NCBI RefSeq assembly: GCF_001702265.1
Contig: NZ_MAUE01000012.1
Coordinates: 1 to 64,000, forward strand
DNA: 64,000 nt
DNA from: Pseudomonas aylmerensis
GTDB taxonomy: Bacteria; Pseudomonadota; Gammaproteobacteria; Pseudomonadales; Pseudomonadaceae
Direction of reading: 5' to 3'
Position 1 is the stretch's first letter; each line of letters opens with the position of its first letter. Shown here piece by piece: positions 17,787 to 27,334 of the stretch. The position numbers and the translations under genes are program-made. The notes under the pieces were generated by a model that saw only the letters and a program-made list of their open reading frames with translations, was not told the DNA's origin and did no database searches.

Positions 17787-17870
17787 AGCGGGCTTGCTCG
17801 CGAATGCGGTGGATCAGTCAGCCTGTTTGGCGGCTGACACACCGTATTCGCGAGCAAGCCCGCTCCCACA
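17787..17870. repeat. REP pair, GCGGGCTTGCTCGCGA family
   Basis: GCGGGCTTGCTCGCGAATGCGG and the inverse CCGTATTCGCGAGCAAGCCCGC around a short centre. Lies between the convergent ends of pyrC' and the TM2 gene and probably supports transcription termination. Confidence 0.85.
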
Positions 17871-17896
17871 TTGACTCTCTATTAGGCTTGAAAGTC

Positions 17897-18325
17897 TCAG
17901 CGTCCGCTGTTGCGCTCGGCATTGCGGATCGAGACCTGGGTATTCAACGTCCAGAAGTCATACAGCACCCCCACCAGGAACAACCCGCCGGTCAGCAGGT
18001 AGATCAGGCCGGTGATCCATTTGCCCTGGTACATGCGGTGCACGCCGAATACGCCAAGGAACGCCAACAGAATCCACGCCACGTTGTATTCGATGGGCCC
18101 GGCGGTAAAACGCAGGTCCGCTTCACGGTCCATGGCCGGGATCAGGAACAGGTCGATCAGCCAGCCGATGCCCAGCAGGCCGAAGGTGAAAAACCAGATC
18201 GTACCGGTCACGGGCTTGCCGTAATAGAAGCGGTGCGCGCCGGTAAAACCGAAAATCCAGAGCAGGTAACCAATCACCTTGCTGTGGGTATCTTGCTGCG
18301 GACCAATCTGTTGATAGGTGTTCAT
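17897..18325 (-). CDS. TM2 domain-containing membrane protein
   Basis: 142 residues with a tandem TM2-type layout: GYLLWIFGFTGAHRFYYGKPVTG, then FTFGLLGIGWLIDLFLIP, then WILLAFLGVFGVHRMYQGKW and LIYLLTGGLFLVGVLYDFW. The G(x)HR-(F/M)Y-x-G-K-x-x-(T/W) signature appears twice, so the gene is an internal duplication of the two-helix TM2 unit with a DREAD linker. Four membrane helices are expected. Function unknown; a gene of this type is found at this locus in other pseudomonads. Confidence 0.88.
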   Translation of the reverse strand: MNTYQQIGPQQDTHSKVIGYLLWIFGFTGAHRFYYGKPVTGTIWFFTFGLLGIGWLIDLFLIPAMDREADLRFTAGPIEYNVAWILLAFLGVFGVHRMYQGKWITGLIYLLTGGLFLVGVLYDFWTLNTQVSIRNAERNSGR

Positions 18326-18520
18326 GCAGTACCTCTTTTGCCTCGATAGATAAATTTTTTCACTTTCTTTGTGACTTTTTTACGGGCGCCCGACGTACGG
18401 CCAATGGTATCTTCACTGCCCTGAAAGCCTTATGCCACCTGACTTGTGTAGGACAATTGCGGCGATTCGTCGCGTTTTTCCTGAATTTGACCCCAAGGTT
18501 CAGTCGACAAACGGCCTGAG

Positions 18521-18544
18521 AACAGCACAAAAAGCTGTTATAAA
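18521..18544 (+). promoter_or_regulatory. Candidate promoter with overlapping inverted repeat
   Basis: AACAGC (18521-18526) and GCTGTT (18534-18539) form an inverted repeat with a 7-base spacer that abuts TATAAA (18539-18544), a good -10 box 31 bases before the NlpC/P60 gene. The -35 region (CTGAGA) is poor, as expected if an activator is needed. Inference only. Confidence 0.35.
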
Positions 18545-18575
18545 GTTGCGCGCAAACCCATAAGAGCCACGCCTA

Positions 18576-19214
18576 ATGCGACCATTTTTCAAGACATGGC
18601 TAACCATCTGCCTATTAATGCCACTGGCCGCCCACGCCACCAATCGTGAGCAACGACTTCCTAACGTCAACGGTTTCACCCCTAAAGTCCACAGCACGCC
18701 AAGCACGGCCAAGTCGGTAAAGCAGACCGTCAACCGCCCGACTCAACTGAGCACGGTGCACGGCAAATCGTCGACACACCTGGTTGCCGCCAACACCAAG
18801 CAAAGCAGCAACGTCCTCAGCCGCGCCGTCAACGTGCTCGGTACACCTTATCGTTGGGGCGGCAGCAGCCCAAGTAAAGGGTTCGATTGCAGCGGTTTGG
18901 TGAAATATGCGTTTAACGACGTCGCCGCAGTGGATTTGCCACGCACTTCCAACGCCATGGCCGCTGGCCACGGACAGAAGGTCGAGCGCAAGGACCTGAA
19001 ACCGGGTGACCTGTTGTTCTTCAAGCTCAAGAGCCGCCAGGTCAACCACGTAGCCATCTACCTGGGCAACGACCGCTTCATCCACGCACCACGCCGTGGC
19101 AAGGCCGTCAGCATCGACACGCTGAAAAAGCCGTTCTGGGACAAGAACTACGTGATTGCCAAGCGCGTTCTGCCTAAAGAGCAAAACAGCAACCTGCGCG
19201 TCGTGCAGCGCTAG
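18576..19214 (+). CDS. Exported NlpC/P60 peptidoglycan endopeptidase
   Basis: 212 residues. Signal peptide (TWLTICLLMPLAAHA, cleavage after about residue 21), a Ser/Thr-rich low-complexity linker to about residue 75, then an NlpC/P60 domain with the catalytic Cys in GFDCSGLVKY, His in VNHVAIYLG and a third polar residue around RFIHAP. Such enzymes cleave gamma-D-Glu to diamino acid bonds in peptidoglycan peptides. A gene of this kind sits beside pilT in pseudomonads. No lipobox is present, so a soluble periplasmic enzyme is expected. Confidence 0.92.
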   Translation: MRPFFKTWLTICLLMPLAAHATNREQRLPNVNGFTPKVHSTPSTAKSVKQTVNRPTQLSTVHGKSSTHLVAANTKQSSNVLSRAVNVLGTPYRWGGSSPSKGFDCSGLVKYAFNDVAAVDLPRTSNAMAAGHGQKVERKDLKPGDLLFFKLKSRQVNHVAIYLGNDRFIHAPRRGKAVSIDTLKKPFWDKNYVIAKRVLPKEQNSNLRVVQR

Positions 19215-19255
19215 ATCCAACCGGCAGCCGCCCTCCTGTTTGAAATGCAATCAAA

Positions 19256-19344
19256 TGTGGGAGCGGGCTTGCCTGCGATGACGGTGTGTCAATGGCAGAG
19301 ATGTCGTCTGACAGTGCGCTATCGCAGGCAAGCCAGCTCCCACA
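19256..19344. repeat. REP pair (REPIN-like)
   Basis: TGTGGGAGCGGGCTTGCCTGCG and the inverse CGCAGGCAAGCCAGCTCCCACA around a variable centre. It begins the roughly 300-base gene-free gap between the NlpC/P60 gene and pilT; a second repeat of another kind fills the rest. Confidence 0.85.
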
Positions 19345-19393
19345 TTCAACCTGCGTCGCGTCGAATATGGCGATCACACAGCGGATTATCCCC

Positions 19394-19506
19394 TGTGGGA
19401 GTTGTCGAGCCTTGGCGAGGCTGCGAAAGCGGTGTGTCAGCCAAAGATAACGCCCGCAATGCCGTCGCCTTCGCAGCCTCAATGGGGCTCCACAGTTGCT
19501 CCCACA
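19394..19506. repeat. Second-type inverted repeat next to a REP pair
   Basis: TGTGGGAGTTGTCGAGCC, TTGGCGAGGCTGCGAAAGCGG and the inverse CCGTCGCCTTCGCAGCCTC ending in GCTCCCACA. It shares the GTGGGAG terminus with the REP family but has a different core (GAGGCTGCGAA), so it seems a separate lineage. Confidence 0.7.
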
Positions 19507-19522
19507 TTGATATCAGCACTCT

Positions 19523-20557
19523 CTAGATATCTGCAGGCACCCTCGCCTTCTCCCGTGCATCCGCTTGGCTGACCAGCCCTTCGCTGACCAGCGCCTTCAA
19601 GCTCATGTCCAGCGTCTTCATCCCCAACGCCCCGCCGGTCTGAATCGCCGAGACCATCTGCGCCACCTTGTCTTCGCGGATCAAATTGCGAATGGCCGGC
19701 GTGGCCAGCATGATTTCATGGGCCGCCACCCGCCCGCCGCCGATCTTCTTGACCAGCACTTGGGCCACTACCGCCTGCAGCGACTCCGACAGCATTGAGC
19801 GGACCATGGCTTTTTCTCCCGCCGGGAACACGTCCACAAGGCGGTCCACGGTCTTTGCCGCCGACGACGTGTGCAGGGTGCCAAAGACCAGGTGGCCGGT
19901 CTCAGCGGCCGTCAGCGCCAGGCGGATGGTTTCCAGGTCGCGCAGCTCACCCACCAGGATCACATCCGGGTCTTCGCGCAGTGCCGAGCGCAAGGCCGTG
20001 GAAAAGCTATGACTATCGCGGTGGACCTGGCGCTGGTTGATCAGCGCCAGGTTCGGCGTGTGGATAAATTCGATCGGGTCTTCCAGCGTGAGGATGTGCT
20101 GGCGTCGGTGCTGGTTGAGGTAGTCGATCATCGCCGCCAGGGTGGTGGACTTGCCGGACCCGGTCGGCCCGGTCAGCAGCACCAGGCCGCGCGGCAGTTG
20201 GGCGATACGCCGGAACACCTCGCCCAACTCAAGGCCTTCCAGGCTCTGGACTTCAGAGGGAATGGTGCGAAACACCGCGGCCATGCCGCGATCCTGCTGG
20301 AACACATTCGCCCGGAACCGCGCCAGCCCCGGCAGCGCGAAGGCGAAATCCGTTTCAAGAGATGTTTCGAAATCCTTTTGCTGGTATTTGTTCAGCAACG
20401 GGCTCAACAAGTCCGCCACTTGCGGGGCCGAAAGCACCGGGCAATCCAGCGGCCAAACCTCGCCATCGATTCGCAACATGGGTGCAAGGCCTGCCGACAG
20501 GTGCAGGTCAGAGGCGCCACGACGCACGCTGGCCGTGAGCAATTCAGTGATATCCAT
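19523..20557 (-). CDS. pilT: Type IV pilus retraction ATPase PilT
   Basis: 344 residues, exactly the usual length. Hexameric secretion-type ATPase that depolymerises the pilus. Walker A GLVLLTGPTGSGKSTTLAAM, Asp box LTLEDPIEF, Walker B DVILVGELRDLET, and the C-terminal retraction motif with AIRNLIREDKVAQM. The ATG at 20557 gives the family N-terminus MDITELLTASVRRGASDLHL; a longer upstream frame overlaps yggS and is rejected. No pilU follows: a repeat gap does. Divergent from yggS with only 57 bases between starts. Confidence 0.96.
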   Translation of the reverse strand: MDITELLTASVRRGASDLHLSAGLAPMLRIDGEVWPLDCPVLSAPQVADLLSPLLNKYQQKDFETSLETDFAFALPGLARFRANVFQQDRGMAAVFRTIPSEVQSLEGLELGEVFRRIAQLPRGLVLLTGPTGSGKSTTLAAMIDYLNQHRRQHILTLEDPIEFIHTPNLALINQRQVHRDSHSFSTALRSALREDPDVILVGELRDLETIRLALTAAETGHLVFGTLHTSSAAKTVDRLVDVFPAGEKAMVRSMLSESLQAVVAQVLVKKIGGGRVAAHEIMLATPAIRNLIREDKVAQMVSAIQTGGALGMKTLDMSLKALVSEGLVSQADAREKARVPADI

Positions 20558-20614
20558 AGGGCTTTCCATTTCCAGTAGAATGCCGCGGACTCCATATCCA
20601 CGGGCGCATCTTGA

Positions 20615-21301
20615 ATGTCGACGATAGCAGACAACATCGGCCTGGTTAGCCAGCGCATCCGCGCCGCAGCCGACGCCGTGCAACGTGACGCAAGCAGCAT
20701 CCACCTGCTGGCCGTGAGCAAGACCAAACCCGCGCAAGCCGTGCGCGAAGCCTATGCCGCCGGCCTGCTCGACTTCGGCGAGAACTATCTGCAGGAGGCC
20801 CTGGGCAAACAGGCGCAATTAACCGACCTGCCCTTGAGTTGGCACTTCATCGGCCCCATTCAATCGAACAAGACTCGCGCGATCGCCGAGAACTTCGCTT
20901 GGGTGCATTCCGTGGACCGCCTGAAAATCGCACAACGCCTGTCCGAACAACGCCCGGCCGACCTGCCACCGCTGAATATCTGCATCCAGGTCAATGTCAG
21001 CGGCGAAGCCAGCAAGTCCGGCTGTACACCCGCCGACCTGCCGGCCCTGGCCAACGCCATCAGCGCCCTGCCGCGCCTGAAACTGCGTGGCCTGATGGCG
21101 ATCCCTGAGCCGACTGAAGATCGGAGCGCACAAGATGCAGCGTTCGCTGCCGTGCGCGAGCTGCAAGCCAGCCTGAACCTGGCGCTCGACACACTTTCCA
21201 TGGGCATGAGCCACGACCTCGAGTCGGCCATCGCCCAAGGCGCCACCTGGGTGCGGATCGGTACCGCCCTGTTTGGCGCCCGCGACTACGGCCAGCCATG
21301 A
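20615..21301 (+). CDS. yggS: PLP homeostasis protein, YggS/PROSC family
   Basis: 228 residues, alanine-racemase-like TIM barrel that binds pyridoxal phosphate without known catalysis and buffers PLP. PLP lysine is in HLLAVSKTKPAQAV; FGENYLQEAL, WHFIGPIQSNK and SMGMSHDLESAI follow. It precedes proC by 33 bases and yggT follows; this trio is conserved across gammaproteobacteria. Confidence 0.95.
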   Translation: MSTIADNIGLVSQRIRAAADAVQRDASSIHLLAVSKTKPAQAVREAYAAGLLDFGENYLQEALGKQAQLTDLPLSWHFIGPIQSNKTRAIAENFAWVHSVDRLKIAQRLSEQRPADLPPLNICIQVNVSGEASKSGCTPADLPALANAISALPRLKLRGLMAIPEPTEDRSAQDAAFAAVRELQASLNLALDTLSMGMSHDLESAIAQGATWVRIGTALFGARDYGQP

Positions 21302-21334
21302 AATGGCTGACATCCATCTGAATAAGGACCTGTC

Positions 21335-22153
21335 ATGAGCAACACGCGTATTGCCTTTATCGGCGCCGGCAACATGGCGGCCAGCCTGATCGGCGGCCTG
21401 CGGGCCAAAGGCCTGGACGCCGCGCAGATCCGCGCCAGCGACCCCGGTCACGACACCCGTGCCCGCGTCAGCGCCGAACACGGTATTCAAACCTTTGCTG
21501 ACAACGCCGAGGCCATCAGCGGCGTCGATGTGATCGTGCTGGCGGTCAAGCCACAAGCGATGAAAGCCGTGTGCGAAAGCCTGCGCCCGAGCCTGCTGCC
21601 ACACCAGTTGGTGGTGTCCATCGCTGCCGGCATCACCTGCGCCAGCATGAACAACTGGCTCGGCGCGCAGCCGATCGTACGCTGCATGCCCAACACGCCG
21701 GCGCTGCTGCGCCAGGGCGTGAGCGGCCTGTACGCCACCGCCGAAGTGAGCGCCGAACAGCGCGACCAGGCCCAGGAGTTGCTGTCTGCCGTGGGCATTG
21801 CCCTGTGGCTGGAACAGGAACAACAGCTGGACGCCGTCACCGCCGTCTCCGGCAGTGGCCCGGCGTACTTCTTCCTGCTGATCGAAGCCATGACCGCCGC
21901 TGGCGTGAAACTCGGCCTGCCCCACGAAGTCGCCGAGCAACTGGCCGAGCAAACCGCCCTCGGCGCCGCGAAGATGGCCGTTGGCAGCGAAGTTGACGCC
22001 GCCGAGCTGCGCCGTCGCGTGACGTCTCCAGGTGGCACCACCCAGGCGGCTATCGAATCGTTCCAGGCCGGCGGCTTTGAAGCCCTGGTCGAAAAAGCTC
22101 TGGGTGCCGCGGCACATCGTTCGGCTGAGATGGCCGAGCAGCTGGGCAAATAG
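21335..22153 (+). CDS. proC: Pyrroline-5-carboxylate reductase
   Basis: 272 residues. Final step of proline synthesis with NAD(P)H. N-terminal Rossmann motif AFIGAGNMAASLIGGL and the C-terminal family signature around SGSGPAYFFLLIEAM and RRRVTSPGGTTQAAI are present. Between yggS and yggT in one direction, spacing 33 and 24 bases. Confidence 0.97.
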   Translation: MSNTRIAFIGAGNMAASLIGGLRAKGLDAAQIRASDPGHDTRARVSAEHGIQTFADNAEAISGVDVIVLAVKPQAMKAVCESLRPSLLPHQLVVSIAAGITCASMNNWLGAQPIVRCMPNTPALLRQGVSGLYATAEVSAEQRDQAQELLSAVGIALWLEQEQQLDAVTAVSGSGPAYFFLLIEAMTAAGVKLGLPHEVAEQLAEQTALGAAKMAVGSEVDAAELRRRVTSPGGTTQAAIESFQAGGFEALVEKALGAAAHRSAEMAEQLGK

Positions 22154-22177
22154 TCGTCCCCTACATAGGAAACAAAC

Positions 22178-22765
22178 ATGCTCGGAATCAATGACGCTGC
22201 CATTTTCATCATCCAGACGCTGGGCAGCCTGTACCTGCTGATCGTGCTGATGCGCTTTATCCTGCAACTGGTGCGGGCGAACTTCTACAACCCGCTGTGC
22301 CAGTTCGTGGTCAAGGCCACCCAGCCCTTGCTCAAGCCGCTGCGCCGGGTGATCCCGAGCCTGTTCGGCCTGGACATGTCGTCGCTGGTGCTGGCGCTGC
22401 TGCTGCAGATCCTGCTGTTCGCGGTGATCCTGATGCTCAATGGCTACCAGGCCTTCACTGTGTTGCTGTTGCCTTGGGCGCTGATCGGCATCTTCTCGCT
22501 GTTTTTGAAGATCATCTTCTGGTCGATGATCATCAGCGTGATCCTCTCCTGGGTCGCTCCCGGCAGCCGTAGCCCGGGTGCCGAACTGGTCTACCAGATC
22601 ACCGAGCCGGTGCTGGCGCCGTTCCGTCGCCTGATCCCCAACCTCGGCGGCCTGGATATTTCGCCGATCTTCGCGTTCATCGCGATCCAGCTGGTGCAAA
22701 GCTGGGTGATTCCGCGCCTGGCGTTCTATGCGTTCATGCCCAAGGAACTGTTCGGCCTGATCTGA
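22178..22765 (+). CDS. yggT: YggT family integral membrane protein
   Basis: 195 residues with two copies of the YggT repeat. Each is a hydrophobic hairpin followed by an amphipathic stretch (FILQLVRANFYNPLCQFVVK with TQPLLKPLRRVIPS; later ILSWVAPGSRSPGAELVYQ with TEPVLAPFRRLIPNLGGLD). Four membrane helices are likely. Role unclear; homologues are linked to osmotic or cation tolerance and to cell division genes. Last gene of the yggS-proC-yggT set. Confidence 0.92.
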   Translation: MLGINDAAIFIIQTLGSLYLLIVLMRFILQLVRANFYNPLCQFVVKATQPLLKPLRRVIPSLFGLDMSSLVLALLLQILLFAVILMLNGYQAFTVLLLPWALIGIFSLFLKIIFWSMIISVILSWVAPGSRSPGAELVYQITEPVLAPFRRLIPNLGGLDISPIFAFIAIQLVQSWVIPRLAFYAFMPKELFGLI

Positions 22766-22776
22766 CGCTGAACAAA

Positions 22777-22863
22777 TGTGGGCGCTGGCGTGCCTGCGAT
22801 AGCAGCACAGCGGTGTAACCCAAACACCGAGGTGCCCGCATCGCAGGCAAATCGGCGCCCACA
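22777..22863. repeat. REP pair (REPIN-like, diverged)
   Basis: TGTGGGCGCTGGCGTGCCTGCGATAGC and, inverted, GCATCGCAGGCAAATCGGCGCCCACA. Both arms carry base changes from the consensus, some compensatory (GGCGC/GCGCC). Lies between yggT and metX. Confidence 0.8.
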
Positions 22864-22953
22864 TTTTGTATCTGCCTACCGGTGCAGGCCTTTGCTTGCC
22901 GCTGGGTGCAGCGGTCTTTAGACTTACGCCTCATTTAAACGAGAGCAGGGTCG

Positions 22954-24093
22954 ATGCCAGCTGCCTTCCCCCCCGATTCTGTTGGACTGGTCGTGCCCCA
23001 AGTGGCGCACTTCAGCGAACCGCTGGCCCTGGCCTGCGGCCGTTCGCTGCCTGCCTACGACCTGATCTATGAAACCTACGGCCAGTTGAACGCCACGGCG
23101 AGCAACGCCGTGCTGATCTGCCACGCCTTGTCCGGCCATCACCATGCCGCCGGCTACCACAGCGTCGACGAGCGCAAGCCCGGCTGGTGGGACAGCTGCA
23201 TCGGCCCCGGCAAGCCCATCGACACCAACACGTTCTTTGTGGTCAGCCTGAACAACCTCGGCGGCTGCAACGGCTCCACCGGTCCCAGCAGCCTCAACCC
23301 GGAAACCGGCAAGCCGTTCGGCGCCGACTTCCCGGTGCTGACCGTGGAAGACTGGGTGCACAGCCAGGCACGCCTCGCCGACCTGCTGGGCATCGCCCAA
23401 TGGGCCGCCGTGATTGGCGGCAGCCTGGGCGGCATGCAGGCCCTGCAGTGGACCATCACCTACCCGGATCGCGTGCGCCACTGTCTGGCAATCGCCTCGG
23501 CCCCCAAGTTGTCGGCCCAGAACATCGCCTTCAACGAAGTGGCGCGCCAGGCCATCCTCACCGACCCCGAGTTCCACGGCGGTTCGTTCCAGGAAGCCGG
23601 CGTGATCCCCAAGCGTGGCTTGATGCTGGCGCGGATGGTCGGGCACATCACCTACCTGTCCGATGACTCCATGGGCGAGAAATTCGGCCGTGGCCTCAAG
23701 AGTGAAAAGCTCAACTACGACTTCCACAGCGTCGAGTTCCAGGTCGAAAGCTACCTGCGTTACCAGGGCGAGGAGTTTTCCGGGCGTTTCGACGCCAACA
23801 CCTACCTGCTGATGACCAAGGCCCTGGACTACTTCGACCCGGCAGCCAACCATGACGATGACCTGGCGAAAACCTTCGAAGCTGCCACGGCCAAGTTCTG
23901 CGTGATGTCGTTCACCACCGACTGGCGCTTCTCGCCGGCCCGCTCCCGTGAGCTGGTGGACGCGCTGATGGCTGCGCGCAAAGACGTCTGCTACCTGGAG
24001 ATCGATGCTCCGCAAGGCCACGACGCCTTCCTGATCCCGATCCCGCGTTACCTGCAGGCGTTCGGCAATTACATGAACCGCATTACTTTGTGA
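22954..24093 (+). CDS. metX: Homoserine O-acyltransferase MetX (O-succinyl in pseudomonads)
   Basis: 379 residues, alpha/beta-hydrolase fold. Nucleophile Ser in [12 protein letters not shown], catalytic His in [13 protein letters not shown] near the C-terminus, and [14 protein letters not shown] typical of the family. It activates homoserine for methionine synthesis; in Pseudomonas this family uses succinyl-CoA, and sequence alone does not settle succinyl versus acetyl here. Followed seven bases later by metW, the usual partner. Confidence 0.95.
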   Translation: MPAAFPPDSVGLVVPQVAHFSEPLALACGRSLPAYDLIYETYGQLNATASNAVLICHALSGHHHAAGYHSVDERKPGWWDSCIGPGKPIDTNTFFVVSLNNLGGCNGSTGPSSLNPETGKPFGADFPVLTVEDWVHSQARLADLLGIAQWAAVIGGSLGGMQALQWTITYPDRVRHCLAIASAPKLSAQNIAFNEVARQAILTDPEFHGGSFQEAGVIPKRGLMLARMVGHITYLSDDSMGEKFGRGLKSEKLNYDFHSVEFQVESYLRYQGEEFSGRFDANTYLLMTKALDYFDPAANHDDDLAKTFEAATAKFCVMSFTTDWRFSPARSRELVDALMAARKDVCYLEIDAPQGHDAFLIPIPRYLQAFGNYMNRITL

Positions 24094-24100
24094 GAACGCC

Positions 24101-24721
24101 ATGAGAGCCGACCTGGAAATCATCCAAGACTGGATCCCCGCCGGCAGCCGCGTGCTCGACCTTGGTTGCGGCGATGGCGAACTGCTGAGCTGGCTGCGCG
24201 ACAACAAGCAAGTCACCGGCTACGGCCTGGAAAACGACCCGGACAACATCGCCCAGTGCGTGGCCAAGGGCATCAACGTGATCGAGCAGGACCTGGACAA
24301 GGGCCTGGGCAATTTTGCCAGCAACAGCTTCGACATCGTGGTGATGACCCAGGCCCTGCAGGCCGTGCACTACCCGGACCGCATCCTCGACGAAATGCTG
24401 CGCGTAGGCCGCCAGTGCATCATCACTTTCCCCAACTTCGGCCACTGGCGTTGCCGCTGGTACCTGGCCACCAAAGGCCGCATGCCGGTGTCGGACTTCC
24501 TGCCCTACACCTGGTACAACACGCCGAACATTCACTTCTGCACCTTCGAAGACTTCGAAGCCCTGTGTGGCGAGCGTGAAGCCAAGGTGATCAACCGCCT
24601 TGCCGTCGATCAACAGCACCGCCACGGCTGGGCGAGTAAGCTATGGCCCAATCTGTTGGGCGAAATCGGTATTTACCGGGTCAGCAGTCCTGGCCTGACG
24701 GACCACAAGATTGCCGTCTAA
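24101..24721 (+). CDS. metW: Methionine biosynthesis protein MetW
   Basis: 206 residues, class I SAM-dependent methyltransferase fold with VLDLGCGDGELLSWL at residues 18-32. MetW is paired with MetX in many bacteria and appears to support its activity; the enzymatic role, if any, is unclear. Seven bases after metX, so probably coupled expression. Confidence 0.94.
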   Translation: MRADLEIIQDWIPAGSRVLDLGCGDGELLSWLRDNKQVTGYGLENDPDNIAQCVAKGINVIEQDLDKGLGNFASNSFDIVVMTQALQAVHYPDRILDEMLRVGRQCIITFPNFGHWRCRWYLATKGRMPVSDFLPYTWYNTPNIHFCTFEDFEALCGEREAKVINRLAVDQQHRHGWASKLWPNLLGEIGIYRVSSPGLTDHKIAV

Positions 24722-24742
24722 TCACCTTCAAGAGGGACGATC

Positions 24743-25177
24743 ATGAGTCGCCTGGCTATTTTTCTACTGACCACACTGCTTGGGGCCAATGCCATGGCTG
24801 CCGACGCTATCGACCCCAATCGCACGAAAGAATTTGGCGATATCACCGTGCGTTACAACACGTTTACCTCGAGTTTCCTGCAACCGGAAACCGCCCAGGA
24901 GGTAGGCGTTGTACGCAGCAAGAACAAGGGGTTGATCAACGTTTCGGTATTCAAGGGCGTAACGCCCGTGGTGGCGCAGGTGACTGGCACCATCAAGGAC
25001 TTGAGTGGCAAGAGCGAAGTGCTGACGTTCAAGCAGATCACCGAAAAAGGCGCGACCAATTACCTGGCGCCTTATTCCGTACCGCAGCAAGAGGTCAAGA
25101 TTTTTACCATCAACGTTGAAACCGGTGGCAAGGCTCATAGCTTCCAATTCAACCAAGAACTGTTTCCGGCGCAATGA
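24743..25177 (+). CDS. DUF4426 exported protein
   Basis: 144 residues. Signal peptide ([16 protein letters not shown], cleavage near residue 19), then a beta-rich domain starting [21 protein letters not shown], the family hallmark. Periplasmic or outer-membrane-associated protein of unknown role, conserved between metW and rdgB in pseudomonads. The stop overlaps the rdgB start (ATGATGA). Confidence 0.88.
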   Translation: MSRLAIFLLTTLLGANAMAADAIDPNRTKEFGDITVRYNTFTSSFLQPETAQEVGVVRSKNKGLINVSVFKGVTPVVAQVTGTIKDLSGKSEVLTFKQITEKGATNYLAPYSVPQQEVKIFTINVETGGKAHSFQFNQELFPAQ

Positions 25178-25770
25178 TGAACCTCACCCAACTCGTATTG
25201 GCCAGCCATAACGCCGGCAAACTCAAAGAACTCCAGGCCATGCTCGGTGAGTCCGTGCAGCTGCGCTCGATTGGCGAATTCAGCCAGGTCGAGCCGGAAG
25301 AGACCGGCCTGTCGTTCGTCGAAAACGCCATCCTCAAGGCTCGCAACGCCGCACGCATCTCCGGCCTGCCGGCGCTGGCGGATGATTCGGGCCTGGCGGT
25401 GGACTTCCTCGGCGGCGCCCCTGGCATCTATTCGGCACGCTATGCCGACGGCAAAGGCGATGCGGCCAACAACGCCAAGCTGCTGGACGCCCTCAAGGAC
25501 GTACCGGACGCGCTGCGCGGCGCACAGTTCGTCTGCGTGCTGGCCCTGGTTCGGCATGCCGATGACCCGCTGCCGATCCTCTGCGAAGGCCTGTGGCACG
25601 GGCGCATCCTGCACGCGGCCAGCGGCGAGCACGGGTTTGGCTATGACCCCCTGTTCTGGGTGCCGGAGCGTAATGTTTCCAGCGCCGAACTGAGCCCCGC
25701 CGACAAGAACCAGATCAGCCACCGCGCCCGCGCAATGGATTTGCTGCGCCAACGCCTGGGCCTGAAATGA
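25174..25770 (+). CDS. rdgB: dITP/XTP pyrophosphatase (RdgB/HAM1)
   Basis: 198 residues. House-cleaning enzyme that hydrolyses dITP, ITP and XTP to monophosphates. [36 protein letters not shown] and [11 protein letters not shown] are all intact. Two adjacent ATGs (25174, 25177) overlap the preceding stop. Overlaps hemW by four bases, so rdgB-hemW are coupled. Confidence 0.97.
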   Translation: MMNLTQLVLASHNAGKLKELQAMLGESVQLRSIGEFSQVEPEETGLSFVENAILKARNAARISGLPALADDSGLAVDFLGGAPGIYSARYADGKGDAANNAKLLDALKDVPDALRGAQFVCVLALVRHADDPLPILCEGLWHGRILHAASGEHGFGYDPLFWVPERNVSSAELSPADKNQISHRARAMDLLRQRLGLK

Positions 25771-26969
25771 CCCAGAACACCTCTGCGCAGCCACTGATCC
25801 ACGGTGGCACGCAAACACCACGGGCGGCCCTGCCCCACCTGCCGCCCCTGGCGCTGTATATCCACATCCCGTGGTGCGTACGCAAATGCCCATATTGCGA
25901 CTTCAACTCCCATACCGCCAGCGCAGTGCTGCCGGAAGAAGAGTATGTCGACGCGTTACTGGCCGACCTTGATCAAGACCTGCATGCCGTTTATGGCAGG
26001 GAACTGAGTTCGATCTTCTTTGGCGGCGGTACGCCGAGCCTGTTCAGCGCCGCCGCGCTGGGCCGCCTGCTCAAGGGCGTGGAAGCACGCATCCCGTTTG
26101 CCAGCGATATCGAGATCACCCTGGAAGCCAATCCCGGCACCTTCGAACAAGAGAAGTTCGTGGCCTACCGCAAGCTGGGGATCAACCGGCTGTCGATCGG
26201 CATCCAGAGCTTCCAGCAGGAAAAGCTCGAGGCGCTCGGGCGCATCCACAATGGCGATGAAGCCGTGCGCGCTGCCGGCATGGCGCGCCAGGCCGGGTTT
26301 GATAACTTCAACCTGGACCTGATGCACGGGCTGCCCGATCAGTCCCTGGACGACGCCTTGAGCGACTTGCGCCAGGCCATCGCACTGAAGCCGACGCACT
26401 TGTCCTGGTACCAGCTGACCCTGGAACCCAACACCGTGTTCTGGAACCAGCCGCCCGCGCTGCCGGAAGACGACACGCTGTGGGACATTCAGGAAGCCGG
26501 CCAGGCGCTGCTGGCCGAACACGGTTACGCGCAATATGAGGTCTCGGCCTATGCCCAGCCAGGTCGCCCGGCGCGGCACAACCTGAACTACTGGAGCTTC
26601 GGCGACTTCATCGGTATCGGCGCCGGTGCCCACGGCAAGCTCAGCCACCCGGACGGGCGCATTGTGCGCACCTGGAAGACCCGTGCGCCGAAGGACTACC
26701 TCAACCCGGCCAAAAACTTCCAGGCCGGAGCGAAAGAACTGACCAATGAGGAGCTGCCGTTCGAGTTCCTGATGAACGCCCTGCGCCTGACTGAAGGTGT
26801 CGACGCCAAGCTCTACGCCGAACGCACCGGCCTTGAGCTGGCGAGCCTGGACGCCGCGCGCCGCGAGGCAGAACAAAGTGGCTTAATGCAGGTCGAACCG
26901 TCACGCCTGGCGGCCACTGACCGCGGGCAACTCTTTCTCAATGACCTGTTGCAGAAGTTTTTGAGCTGA
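25767..26969 (+). CDS. hemW: Radical SAM heme chaperone HemW
   Basis: 400 residues. Radical-SAM Cx3CxxC motif in [16 protein letters not shown] near residue 36, GGGTPSL next, and the HemW C-terminal domain. Formerly mis-called oxygen-independent coproporphyrinogen oxidase; the HNxxYW motif ([20 protein letters not shown]) marks the HemW group, which binds heme. N-terminus is about 20 residues longer than E. coli HemW. Confidence 0.95.
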   Translation: MTQNTSAQPLIHGGTQTPRAALPHLPPLALYIHIPWCVRKCPYCDFNSHTASAVLPEEEYVDALLADLDQDLHAVYGRELSSIFFGGGTPSLFSAAALGRLLKGVEARIPFASDIEITLEANPGTFEQEKFVAYRKLGINRLSIGIQSFQQEKLEALGRIHNGDEAVRAAGMARQAGFDNFNLDLMHGLPDQSLDDALSDLRQAIALKPTHLSWYQLTLEPNTVFWNQPPALPEDDTLWDIQEAGQALLAEHGYAQYEVSAYAQPGRPARHNLNYWSFGDFIGIGAGAHGKLSHPDGRIVRTWKTRAPKDYLNPAKNFQAGAKELTNEELPFEFLMNALRLTEGVDAKLYAERTGLELASLDAARREAEQSGLMQVEPSRLAATDRGQLFLNDLLQKFLS

Positions 26970-26987
26970 TCGCTCTAAGGAAATCGA

Positions 26988-27311
26988 ATGGATCTGGTAC
27001 TCGACCTGCTCGCCACCGTATCCCGCTGGAGCCGTAGCAACCTGTCGGAAATCTCCCTGGCCCTGGTCGGCTGTTTGCTGGTGTTGTTTGGCGCCGATAT
27101 CAAAGGCTGGGTCGAAGCGCGCCTGGGCAGCATCGCCGGGGCATTGCGCGTGCCGTTGATGGCCCTGGTGTGCATGATCGGCAGCGGCGCCGCGCTGATC
27201 TACGCCACGCCATGGATCGTGCGGGGGCTGAGCCAGTTCAATAACTACAGCCTCGCACCGGTGCTGGTGGTGGTGCTGGTATTGATTGGCGTAGTTGCGG
27301 ACCGCCGCTGA
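26988..27311 (+). CDS. DUF3392 small membrane protein
   Basis: 107 residues with three hydrophobic segments (EISLALVGCLLVLFGADI, PLMALVCMIGSGAALIYATP, and the C-terminal APVLVVVLVLIGVVAD). Conserved next to hemW in pseudomonads; function unknown. Starts 18 bases after hemW with AAGGAAA upstream. Confidence 0.88.
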   Translation: MDLVLDLLATVSRWSRSNLSEISLALVGCLLVLFGADIKGWVEARLGSIAGALRVPLMALVCMIGSGAALIYATPWIVRGLSQFNNYSLAPVLVVVLVLIGVVADRR

Positions 27312-27334
27312 TTTAAAGCGCACCGCAAAACAAC

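Noticed and set aside
20819..22864. 681-codon minus-strand open frame opposite yggS, proC and yggT
   Set aside because: Runs through three well-supported genes and a repeat; product is low-complexity and resembles no family.
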